Both the position numbers and the translations under genes were made by a program. The notes below the pieces were generated by a model. The model did not search any database, was not told the DNA's origin, and worked only from the letters and a program-made list of their open reading frames with translations. Source: Candidatus Methanoplasma sp. (GTDB taxonomy: Archaea > Thermoplasmatota > Thermoplasmata > Methanomassiliicoccales > Methanomethylophilaceae). From it: 33,152 nt of DNA. Positions 1 through 7,636 of the stretch are shown one piece after another (positions within the stretch are counted from its first letter, which is position 1; every line of letters begins with the position of its first letter). The stretch is taken from NCBI GenBank assembly GCA_031283015.1, contig JAITCQ010000002.1, positions 1 to 33,152 on the forward strand. Reading direction: 5' to 3'.

Positions 1-246
1 TGCATCGGGTGCAGCATAGGCGGCAGGGACATCGTCGTCACCGGCGTCTGCGGCGGAGTGATCCTTGACGAAGAGAGGGGGACCGAAGGCTTCGGCTACG
101 ACCCCATATTCAGCCACGACGGGGAGAGGTCCTTCGCGGAGATACCGATCGACGAAAAGAACGACGTCTCCCACAGGGGGAACGCCGTAAGACTGCTCAC
201 CGCAAAGATGGAAATGGTCCTCCGGCCGTTCCGGGACAAACATTAA
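1..246 (+). CDS. XTP/dITP diphosphatase (RdgB/HAM1 family), C-terminal part, truncated by window start
   Basis: Frame open from base 1; C-terminus contains GTEGFGYDPIF...SFAEI...K..VSHRGNA, the HAM1/RdgB signature. Confidence 0.9.
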   Translation, partial: CIGCSIGGRDIVVTGVCGGVILDEERGTEGFGYDPIFSHDGERSFAEIPIDEKNDVSHRGNAVRLLTAKMEMVLRPFRDKH

Positions 247-272
247 TATCTTCATCTTCATCAAGTGGCTGC

Positions 273-345
273 GGGTCTATGGGCTAGCCTGGTATACTTG
301 TGGCTTTGGGAGCCATTGACTCCGGTTCGAATCCGGATAGACCCA
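273..345 (+). tRNA. tRNA-Pro (anticodon TGG)
   Basis: Acceptor GGGTCTA/TAGACCC, anticodon stem GTGGC/GCCAT with loop TTTGGGA, T-arm TCCGG-TTCGAAT-CCGGA; no intron. Confidence 0.93.
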
Positions 346-557
346 CTCTCTCACCCACCGCCTGTCCCCTGTTGTCCCTATCTTGCGCACAACGGATATC
401 TGTCTCCGAATTTTATGCACTTTACGTGGTGGGAGTTCGGGTCTGCCTTGGTGCCGCATTTCGTGTGGCTCCCGTCCCGAGCCGGAAAACGTTGTTGCCG
501 CATCTCGAGCAGATCATTATGCGGGCTGTGGCGAGATATAAAGATGCCAGGGCGCCG

Positions 558-672
558 GCGGGGGCGGCTTTTTACATGGGTCCCCCGCAGAAAAACGTAT
601 CAGAAAATGGGTGGGCTGACCTATACGACCACAGGGGGGCTGTGAGCAGTTTATAGGCCAGTCCCATTTTTT
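558..672 (+). ncRNA. Candidate small structured RNA, two stem-loops plus T-run
   Basis: GCGGGGG(558-564)/CCCCCGC(582-588); AATGGG..CTGACCTATA (606-625) pairs TATAGGCCAG..CCCATT (652-668) with inner CACAG/CTGTG; TTTTTT at 667-672; TATA-like gatataaag at 535-543. Confidence 0.45.
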
Positions 673-1018
673 GTGTGGGAGATGATTTTATCTTCCCAGA
701 GGTTATCGATATATTCTAGATATAAATCTTTTCAAAGACGTTTCATAGTCGATAGTATATAGGAGGTAAAGAAAGACGAAAGCGGTACATTTAGGATTCA
801 CCGGACGGAATCCACTGCGGAAATGGCGCCTGCTGAGAGATCGTGGGGCGTGCTTTTCCGTTTGTAGGAGGGGGTCAAAAAGAGTCCGCAGAAGGCGCTT
901 TAATTCAAATATATAATCATTACGTACATAGTAAAAATGGTTGTAGCTCCATATATAATATATTCTATAGTGCCAGAAAAAAGCAGATTTTATATTCTCT
1001 CTTACCTTTCGGACCTTC

Positions 1019-2020
1019 ATGGATGTAAGACGTGTGCAAATCACGGGGGGGTCCTCATTCATGATTACTCTTCCTAAAGAATGGGCAAATGCAGTTGGAC
1101 TTAACAAGAACGACACGGTGGGACTTCAGGCACAACCTGATGGAACATTGTCTCTGTATCCTAAAGGCACGGCGCCTATTCCCAAGCGCAGTACGAAGGT
1201 CATCGATGCCACAAACATGATGGACCGGGGATTTCTATATAGGCAGCTCGTAGGGGCGTACATAGCGGGGCATTCGACGATGCTGATCAAATCGGCTCAG
1301 CCTATGTCCAGCATGGTAACGTCGGCGGTCACGAACTTCGTACAGACCGCCGTCGGCCTGGAAATGATCGAAGCCGACGATTCGCACATCCTCGTTGCGA
1401 ATCTGATTGAGCATGACGCCATCGATCCCAAGAAGATAATCGAACGGATGGGGCTGCTGGTCAAGAGCATGATCTTCGATCTATACGAGGCTGCCTACAC
1501 GGGGAATTATGAGAACATAAAGGATATGAGATCCAGGGACATGGAGATAGATCGGATATATTGGCTGACATCCAGACAGTGCAACATCTATCAGAAGGAT
1601 GCGGCCGCGTCCCACAAGATCAATCTTCCGCTATCGGAGATGACCGCCTGTCTCTCCATGAGCAGAGTGCTGGAGGGCATCGGTGACTATGTCATCACAA
1701 TGTCTGATTATCTCATATTCATCGGAAAATGCGGCGATGTGGACAACATCGACAAAGACGCTCACATGTTCGGTCTGAAGATCAACAATCTCCTAGCAAA
1801 GGCCGTGAAGAGCTGGATCGAAAAAGACATCGCACTGGCCGAGCAGTCCATAAAAGAGGCTGACGAGATGATCAGAGGGACCGACATGGCCTCAAGACCA
1901 AACTTGGCGGCGACCAGCATCTGTGCGTCCGCCAACGAAGTGATCATGTTCAGCTCGAAGAGGCTGTCGGAATACTGCAAAGAGATTGCGGTGTTCGCAT
2001 TCAACATGGCGATGGAATAA
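1019..2020 (+). CDS. AbrB/SpoVT N-terminal + PhoU-domain phosphate uptake regulator-like protein
   Basis: N-term VRRVQITGGSSFMITLPKEWANAVGLNKNDTVGLQ (AbrB-like) followed by helical PhoU-type region; TATA-like atatataat upstream. Confidence 0.85.
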   Translation: MDVRRVQITGGSSFMITLPKEWANAVGLNKNDTVGLQAQPDGTLSLYPKGTAPIPKRSTKVIDATNMMDRGFLYRQLVGAYIAGHSTMLIKSAQPMSSMVTSAVTNFVQTAVGLEMIEADDSHILVANLIEHDAIDPKKIIERMGLLVKSMIFDLYEAAYTGNYENIKDMRSRDMEIDRIYWLTSRQCNIYQKDAAASHKINLPLSEMTACLSMSRVLEGIGDYVITMSDYLIFIGKCGDVDNIDKDAHMFGLKINNLLAKAVKSWIEKDIALAEQSIKEADEMIRGTDMASRPNLAATSICASANEVIMFSSKRLSEYCKEIAVFAFNMAME

Positions 2021-2174
2021 AGATTCTTTGCAAACCGTTTATCAAACCTCCTTTTGGTCTTTTACTGCGGCATGCCTTTTCGATTCATGCTTATCTTCAC
2101 CATGCAATGTTCCGGGTTAACAGAACGTTTTGTCAGGGGATGTTTCAGAACGCGCGGTTCACACCCTCATTGCG

Positions 2175-2850
2175 AGAATAAAAAATACGCCGGCCGCATG
2201 CCCCCGGTGCCCAAGGAGGAGACTCCGCGAAGCAGCTGCCGGCGTATGTGTTCAGATTGTTTTGTTGTTGTTTCTTTCCGAGGCTGCCTTCCCCGCAGGC
2301 AGCCGATGTTCCGATGAACGACGGATCCGCGACATAGGCAAACGATATCGAGGTACCAGCCTCCGCTGTGCGGCCCGTTCCAAAATTGCGGGCCAGAGGG
2401 GGTTATGGTTGCCGTCCGCCGAGCCCACAGTGTTGGTGGCTGTGTACATTCCCGCCGCAATGCTGATGACGGATGTGACGGTGGAACCGCCGTGTCCGTC
2501 AGCAGCAATGCTGCCTAAAGGATCCGTTGGCAATGAGTGGGGTGATGCGCCCATGCCGGACGGTCTCGCGCCGAGACCGCCCGTAGGCTCATTGCCGATG
2601 TTCATCATTACGGCGTCCGGCTCACTATGAGCCGGACAGCCGTACTCAACGAAAGGGAACGTATACGCGCCTCTCTCGCTGAGCAGTATGCTACAGAGAG
2701 GCGCCCCCACCGAAGCGGCGGTTGGATACGGGTCGTCGTTGGTATCCCCCTCATACACCACCCTTTGAAAAAAGAACGCCGTCTCTGCGAGCGGCGCTTC
2801 CGCTGAAGTTATTGTCTTCGACAATACAAAGCGGAACGTTCCTGTCCCTA
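2175..2850 (-). ncRNA. Candidate large structured RNA (hairpin ladder); alternatively a low-complexity 190-aa ORF (2252-2824, TTG start)
   Basis: About eleven perfect or near-perfect hairpins between 2185 and 2826; minus-strand TATA-like GCTTTATACGAG (2870-2881); minus-strand terminal hairpin GCCGGCGTAT followed by TTTTT. Confidence 0.4.
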
Positions 2851-2939
2851 AGTTAGTGTACTTTAACGATCTCGTATAAAGCCCCCCTAATTACTAATTA
2901 TTATAGTAATATATTATTCTATGTATTGATACAACCATG

Positions 2940-3111
2940 TTGTAGATAGAAAACCCATTATATACATCAAACGGACGAGTTACGTCTGGGTGCGATAGGG
3001 GACCCTGTTCTGCGGATACAAGAGGGATCCGCGGAGGGATCGGGCCCTAAGAACGTCGAGGGCCATCAAAAAGAAAAGCAGGGTGCGGCACCAAGTGGAT
3101 GCCCTAGCTCA
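2940..3111 (+). pseudogene. Orphan fragment of the 23S rRNA 5' end with rRNA leader-like upstream region
   Basis: caccaAGTGGATGCCCTAGCtc (3089-3110) matches the conserved 5' block of 23S rRNA (E. coli ...GGTGGATGCCCTGGC...), then similarity ends; preceded by AT-rich promoter-like DNA (cattatata) and short leader hairpins GCGGAT/ATCCGC, GGCCCT/AGGGCC. Confidence 0.45.
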
Positions 3112-3154
3112 TATTCTTCCGCAATGCTCAATGTCCCTGTTCGGCACAACCATT

Positions 3155-3187
3155 TATCCTTATCCGAAAGAGCGGACGATAAGGATA
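3155..3187 (-). terminator. Hairpin downstream of tRNA-Pro(GGG), possible terminator/processing structure
   Basis: TATCCTTATC/GATAAGGATA perfect 10-bp stem plus inner CG/CG. Confidence 0.5.
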
Positions 3188-3195
3188 GAAGTAGG

Positions 3196-3268
3196 TGAGC
3201 CCGCCCAGATTTGAACTGGAGTCAACAGCACCCCAAGCTGCAAGGATACCAAGCTACCCCACGGGCCC
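3196..3268 (-). tRNA. tRNA-Pro (anticodon GGG)
   Basis: Minus-strand GGGCCCG...CGGGCTCA acceptor, anticodon stem GCAGC/GCTGT with loop TTGGGGT, T-arm CCAG-TTCAAAT-CTGG. Confidence 0.92.
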
Positions 3269-3292
3269 ATGAATAGGTTTTGGTTAAATGGT

Positions 3293-3484
3293 TTATCCGA
3301 GAGGCGCTATCTCTCCGATGAGGTCCGCGTGTGACACTATCATCCTGCGGCAGCAGTATCTCTCGAATCCCAGGCTGTCCAGGACGTCCTTGGGGTTCTC
3401 CCCCATGCCCACACGTTTGACATACTCGGGGTACGCGCTTCCGACCACCTTTCCGCATGTGAAACATCTCACCGGTATTATCAT
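3293..3484 (-). CDS. rpoN: DNA-directed RNA polymerase subunit N (Rpb10)
   Basis: [15 protein letters not shown]...[21 protein letters not shown], RpoN/Rpb10 signature. Confidence 0.97.
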   Translation of the reverse strand: MIIPVRCFTCGKVVGSAYPEYVKRVGMGENPKDVLDSLGFERYCCRRMIVSHADLIGEIAPLG

Positions 3485-3493
3485 GATATCACC

Positions 3494-3892
3494 TTAACGG
3501 TACGACTTCTGCTTCTTGGCGCGGGCGCCGTGTCCGAGCGGGTTCTTGGGAAGTTTCCTTCTGTCGTCGTTGATGATGAGCGTTCTGTCGTATGCTCTGA
3601 ACACCGCTTCCAGCTCCTCATCCTTATAGAAGTCCACGAGGCCTCTTGCGATCGCGGTCCTTGCCGCCGCAGCCTGCCCCATCACTCCTCCGCCTTTTAC
3701 TATGACCGCTATGTCCACCTTAGTTGCCTTCTCGGGCACAAGGCCCAGAGGTTCCTGGATCTTAAGCTTTGCCAGTTCCGGACCATATGTGTCCAGCGGC
3801 ACCTTGTTGATGGTCACCCTGCCGGTACCCGCTTTGACGGTCGCCCTTGCGATCGCCGTCTTCCTTTTTCCGCTTGTGTTTACGTGCTCCAT
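3494..3892 (-). CDS. rps9: 30S ribosomal protein S9 (uS9)
   Basis: TSGKRKTAIARATVK...GHGARAKKQKSYR. Confidence 0.97.
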   Translation of the reverse strand: MEHVNTSGKRKTAIARATVKAGTGRVTINKVPLDTYGPELAKLKIQEPLGLVPEKATKVDIAVIVKGGGVMGQAAAARTAIARGLVDFYKDEELEAVFRAYDRTLIINDDRRKLPKNPLGHGARAKKQKSYR

Positions 3893-3896
3893 GAGA

Positions 3897-4322
3897 TCAT
3901 CTCACGTTGGATCCCAGGAATTTTGAGACGGCTCCCAGGGTTGTGTATTTGCCGGTGATCTCTCTGTCTGCCTCTTCAGGCCTCAATTTTTCGCATGACT
4001 CGAACTGCTTCGGCGTTCCGACGAATACGTGGAGTCTCCTGTATGCCTCCCTTCCGCTTGTCGTTTTCCAGGGGATCATGCCCCTTACGCAGCGCTTGAA
4101 AAGCAGATCCGCCCTGCGGGGATAGAAAGGTCCTTTCCTCTTTGTCGTGTCTCCGCGGTCGACCTTCGCTTTGAAGTCGGCGAAGACCATCTCCTTGCGG
4201 CCGGTTATGACTATCGCCTCCGCATTGAGGATCACTACCTCCTCTCCCTCCATGATCATCTCGGCGACATTGCTGGCAAGCCTGCCGTGGACCAGTCCTT
4301 TTGCATCTATGACCGTCACCAT
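3897..4322 (-). CDS. rpl13: 50S ribosomal protein L13 (uL13)
   Basis: VIDAKGLVHGRLAS...RKGPFYPRRADLLFKRCVRGMIPWKT. Confidence 0.96.
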   Translation of the reverse strand: MVTVIDAKGLVHGRLASNVAEMIMEGEEVVILNAEAIVITGRKEMVFADFKAKVDRGDTTKRKGPFYPRRADLLFKRCVRGMIPWKTTSGREAYRRLHVFVGTPKQFESCEKLRPEEADREITGKYTTLGAVSKFLGSNVR

Positions 4323-4326
4323 AACA

Positions 4327-4689
4327 TCACCTCATGATCCTCACGCCGGAGCCCTTGGGATTCGCTTCCATGAGCTCTTTTATCGTCATCGTCTTTCCTC
4401 CGGCGGCGGTTATGCCCGCTGCCGCAGCATCCGAGAAACTGTATGCTGCCACGGTTATCTTCTTTGTTACGCTTCCTGCGGCGAGAACCTTTCCGGGGAC
4501 GATTATCGTTTCCCCGTCCTTCGCATACCTTTCAAGTTTGCTGAGGTTCGCTTCGGCCCAGTTCCTTTTCGGTTTTTCAAGCCTAAGCGCTATGTCTCGC
4601 CAGATAGCGGCCTCGTTCTCCCTTGTCTTCGCCTTGAGTTCTGATATCAGGGCGATGAGCTGGGGATTCGTTTTGAAGCTTTCACTCAT
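4327..4689 (-). CDS. rpl18e: 50S ribosomal protein L18e (eL18)
   Basis: KTNPQLIALISELKAKTRENEAAIWRDIALRLEKPKRNWAEANLSKLERYAKDGETIIVPGKVLAAG; position at head of uL13-uS9 cluster. Confidence 0.95.
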   Translation of the reverse strand: MSESFKTNPQLIALISELKAKTRENEAAIWRDIALRLEKPKRNWAEANLSKLERYAKDGETIIVPGKVLAAGSVTKKITVAAYSFSDAAAAGITAAGGKTMTIKELMEANPKGSGVRIMR

Positions 4690-4719
4690 TTTCTGACTCT
4701 CCCGACATTGGGTAACCGT

Positions 4720-4800
4720 CGTATGGGGAGGTTATTTATAAAACTATCTTGGGATATCTTTTTTATTTTGTTCGTATGCGCATATATTTAATACTCGCCA
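4720..4800. promoter_or_regulatory. Divergent promoter region
   Basis: TATA-like ttatttataaaa and catatatttaat between divergent rpl18e and the 4829 gene. Confidence 0.5.
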
Positions 4801-4828
4801 GCATTCCTATGTCGCAATCGGTGATATC

Positions 4829-5869
4829 ATGATAAGATTCGGACCAGCGGGGATACCCTTGTCCTGCAAAGGAAGGACACTCAAGGACGGGATCGAGGAT
4901 GTGCACAACCTGAGCCTCAACGCTCTGGGGATCCAGATGGTCAGGGCGGGCGTGTACGGAAGATACCCGAACGAGGATGAGGTCGGGATAAGAATCAGGG
5001 ATATCAAAGATGATTTCGTCGTAGAGCTGGAAAGGGGCGGCGAACTGATGTCCGACCCCGAGACCTTCATCGAGGAAGAGGACGGACTGATATTCATGCC
5101 GTCGGGGATAACAAGCAATTTCGGCGAACTCTACGGAATAGGGGAGATAGCGAAGAGACTGGACGTGCACATCTCCCTTCACACCCCTTACTATATGGAC
5201 CTGGGGTCCAACAACGACCTGACCGCATCATGCATGGACAGCATCAGGAGGGCGGCTACGATCGTGAACGCCCTTGACGGCGAGATCGTCGTCACAAGCC
5301 TGGGGCTTTATACTGGAAAGATCCCGGAGGACGAGATCGACGCCAACATAGAAGAGAATGTCGCGGATATAATGGGCTGGTGGAAAGAGAACAAGATCCG
5401 CCCGAAGCTCGGCGTGGACCTGAGCGGCCACCAATCGGTCTACGGCTCTCTTGACCAGGTGCTGGACCTCTGCGACTCCGTTGACGGGGTGGTCCCGGTG
5501 ATAAATTTCCCGCACTATCATTCAAGGACCAACGGGTCCCTTGTGGAATCGGAGGATTTCCTTGAACTCCTGCAGCAGGTCGAGCCCTACTGCAAAGACA
5601 GGATCCAGATGTCCTTTGCTGGCGTCGAGTACAGCGACGGCAACGAAAGGAGGCTCACGCCGATAAAGAAGGGGGACCTTAAGTTCGAACCTTTGGCCGA
5701 GGCGCTCTGCGACCTCAACCCGGAAGCGACAATAATCTCGTCGTCACCTCTGCTGGAACATGACGCGATGTACATGAGGATCATCAACGAAAGAGTATTG
5801 ATCAAAAGGGTCACGAAAGCTCTGAAGGAAAAGAGGAAGGCGGAGCAGGCCGCAGCCGCAGAGGAATGA
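4829..5869 (+). CDS. Endonuclease IV / xylose isomerase-like TIM-barrel protein
   Basis: IRFGPAGIPLSCKG... HISLHTPYYMDLGS... VDLSGHQSVYG..., AP endonuclease family 2-like. Confidence 0.8.
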   Translation: MIRFGPAGIPLSCKGRTLKDGIEDVHNLSLNALGIQMVRAGVYGRYPNEDEVGIRIRDIKDDFVVELERGGELMSDPETFIEEEDGLIFMPSGITSNFGELYGIGEIAKRLDVHISLHTPYYMDLGSNNDLTASCMDSIRRAATIVNALDGEIVVTSLGLYTGKIPEDEIDANIEENVADIMGWWKENKIRPKLGVDLSGHQSVYGSLDQVLDLCDSVDGVVPVINFPHYHSRTNGSLVESEDFLELLQQVEPYCKDRIQMSFAGVEYSDGNERRLTPIKKGDLKFEPLAEALCDLNPEATIISSSPLLEHDAMYMRIINERVLIKRVTKALKEKRKAEQAAAAEE

Positions 5870-5885
5870 GACCTTGCGGGAGACA

Positions 5886-6413
5886 ATGGATTATCTGAAG
5901 GAACGCTGCAAGGCCGTCGTTTATTCCGTACCCGAGAGCGATTGGAACGCGCTGATGGACCTTATCGTCTCCAAGGAGAAGATATTCGTATACGGTTCGG
6001 GAAGGTCAGGCCTCATCGGGCAACTGTTCTCGGTCAGGCTGGTACAGCTGGGCTTGAAGGTCCACTTCGTGGGCGACATGACGACTCCGATAATCGGAAA
6101 GAACGATCTTACCATACTTGTTTCGAACACAGGCCAGACCATTTCCGTTGTTCAGACGGCGGAGATCGCCAGGCGCATAGGCTCTCACGTCGTGGCGCTG
6201 ACGTCGTCAATGTCCAGCAAGCTCGCGGCGGTCTCCGACACCGCCATCATCTTCAAGGTGAAGAAGGATGAGACCGATTCCGAACTGGCCCCGCTGGGGA
6301 CCATCTTTGAGGATACGGTGCTTTTCTTCTTCGACTGCATCATACCCGAACTGATGAAAAGACTCGGTGTGACCGAAGACGACATGCGGAGAAGACACGC
6401 TATCTGGGTATGA
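5886..6413 (+). CDS. SIS-domain protein, probable 6-phospho-3-hexuloisomerase
   Basis: IFVYGSGRSGLIGQLFSVRLVQLGL.VHFVGDMTTPIIGKNDLTILVSNTGQT; HxlB/PHI-type SIS motif. Confidence 0.88.
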   Translation: MDYLKERCKAVVYSVPESDWNALMDLIVSKEKIFVYGSGRSGLIGQLFSVRLVQLGLKVHFVGDMTTPIIGKNDLTILVSNTGQTISVVQTAEIARRIGSHVVALTSSMSSKLAAVSDTAIIFKVKKDETDSELAPLGTIFEDTVLFFFDCIIPELMKRLGVTEDDMRRRHAIWV

Positions 6414-6923
6414 TCAGGTCAGGATTATCATGGGGGCTTTCTGAGGCCCGGTGCTGCCGCAGGAGAATACGGCGAGGGTAGAGACCGATGGGTCGATCAC
6501 GACCGCGAACCCGATCTCGTCGCCGAATATACCGACATGGGTCTTTATGTCCGTATCGGAAAGATAACATCCTATCCCGAGATGCGAGTGGTACCATCCG
6601 ACGACGGCGTTCCCTTCGCATCTGTCGATAGAAGCAAAAAGGTCCTCTATGTCCTCTTTTTTGAATCTAACGCTCGCCTCATCCGCATCCAGACCGGACG
6701 TCGCCGTGTCCGTCGCTTTTGCGTACGTCCCCTCGCCGTCCTTCATCACATATCCGATCAGCAGACCCATCACCTCTTTGTTCTCAAGATATCCTCTTTC
6801 CGCATGGTCGGTCATTGATGTTATCGCATCCTCGCTCACAAAGAGCGAGACGCCTTTCACCGGCCTTGTTCTGAATTCCAGGTCCGGCGTGTCGGCCGAG
6901 ATTATCTTAGGCACGGCGCCCAC
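6414..6923 (-). CDS. JAMM/MPN+ metalloprotease, Rpn11/CSN5-like (putative deubiquitinase-like protease of Ubl operon)
   Basis: NKEVMGLLIGYV (catalytic Glu) and VVGWYHSHLGIGCYLSDTDIKTH (H-x-H-x7-S-x2-D), close to Rpn11/CSN5 WYHSHPGxGCWLSxxD; GTG start overlapping upstream E2 gene. Confidence 0.93.
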   Translation of the reverse strand: MGAVPKIISADTPDLEFRTRPVKGVSLFVSEDAITSMTDHAERGYLENKEVMGLLIGYVMKDGEGTYAKATDTATSGLDADEASVRFKKEDIEDLFASIDRCEGNAVVGWYHSHLGIGCYLSDTDIKTHVGIFGDEIGFAVVIDPSVSTLAVFSCGSTGPQKAPMIILT

Positions 6924-7392
6924 CGTATCTTACTTCGGCCTCGAATTTGGGCTTGTTCTTTACGTGCCACTTTGCGGCCTCCATGCAGGATTCCGTGCCG
7001 TACGGGTTCAAAGGATTCGGATCCGCGATCAGTTGCTCCACGCCCTTCACGAACGACAGCAGCGACGAACCGAACGACCAGTTGTCAAGGGTCTTGACGC
7101 AGACGAAGCCCCCGTCCTCGGGCATCATTATGTTCGGGTGGAAAATGGGAGTCATCCATTTGGCCCTCGGCCTTTCATAAGGGTACTCCTCCGACACGAC
7201 GATCATGAAGGTGTGTTCGCCGCCCACCTCGTCCTTGGATATCCTGGCCGGGGTGTTCTTGAGCGCTATGCTTATCTCGATCGGGAACCCCGCGCCCTCC
7301 GGAACGGCCTTTATCCTCATCCCGAGATGATCGTTCAGTCCGAGGATCTCATTGTTGATCCTTCTTATCAGCACTGGCCTTACAAGGCCCAT
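6907..7392 (-). CDS. E2 ubiquitin-conjugating enzyme-like protein (UBC fold)
   Basis: EYPYERPRAKWMTPIFHPNIMMPEDGGFVCVKTLDNWSFGSSLLSFVKGVEQLIADPNPLNP: YPxxxP, HPNI, catalytic Cys, W-S, xDPNPxxP of canonical E2s. Confidence 0.94.
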   Translation of the reverse strand: MGLVRPVLIRRINNEILGLNDHLGMRIKAVPEGAGFPIEISIALKNTPARISKDEVGGEHTFMIVVSEEYPYERPRAKWMTPIFHPNIMMPEDGGFVCVKTLDNWSFGSSLLSFVKGVEQLIADPNPLNPYGTESCMEAAKWHVKNKPKFEAEVRYGGRRA

Positions 7393-7393
7393 G

Positions 7394-7636
7394 TCAGCTC
7401 CCGCCTTCCGGATCGGGGATCATTTCGATGGTGTCGCCCTCTCTGAGGTTTATCTCGTCGATGCTCTGTCTCTTGTTGAGAAGCTTCGATCCTTTTCTGA
7501 GGACGTAGGCTCCCGCATCTTTCCCCCAATACTCTGCGGCAGTGTCGATTATGTCCTCCACTGACTCATACGGCTCAAGCTCCATCCTTATGGATGAGTT
7601 GTTCAGCGTGTTAACCACGGTAACTTTTACGGTCAT
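7394..7636 (-). CDS. Ubiquitin-like beta-grasp modifier, single domain, C-terminus ...PEGGS
   Basis: 80 aa; MTVKVTVVNTLNNSSIRMELEPYESVEDII...VLRKGSKLLNKRQSIDEINLREGDTIEMIPDPEGGS: Ub-like layout, C-terminal GG + 1 residue, located between E1 and E2. Confidence 0.9.
   Translation of the reverse strand: MTVKVTVVNTLNNSSIRMELEPYESVEDIIDTAAEYWGKDAGAYVLRKGSKLLNKRQSIDEINLREGDTIEMIPDPEGGS

Noticed and set aside
265-656. Overlapping ORFs on both strands in the tRNA-Pro(TGG) downstream region
   Set aside because: Overlap the tRNA gene and the candidate hairpins; no recognizable protein features
558-672. H/ACA or C/D guide RNA, RNase P or SRP RNA assignment for the candidate sRNA
   Set aside because: No ACA/H box, C/D boxes, or recognisable SRP/RNase P conserved motifs
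2185-2826. CRISPR array or simple repeat array in the hairpin ladder
   Set aside because: Stems differ in sequence from each other; no direct repeats with regular spacers. No CRISPR array or cas gene seen anywhere in the window
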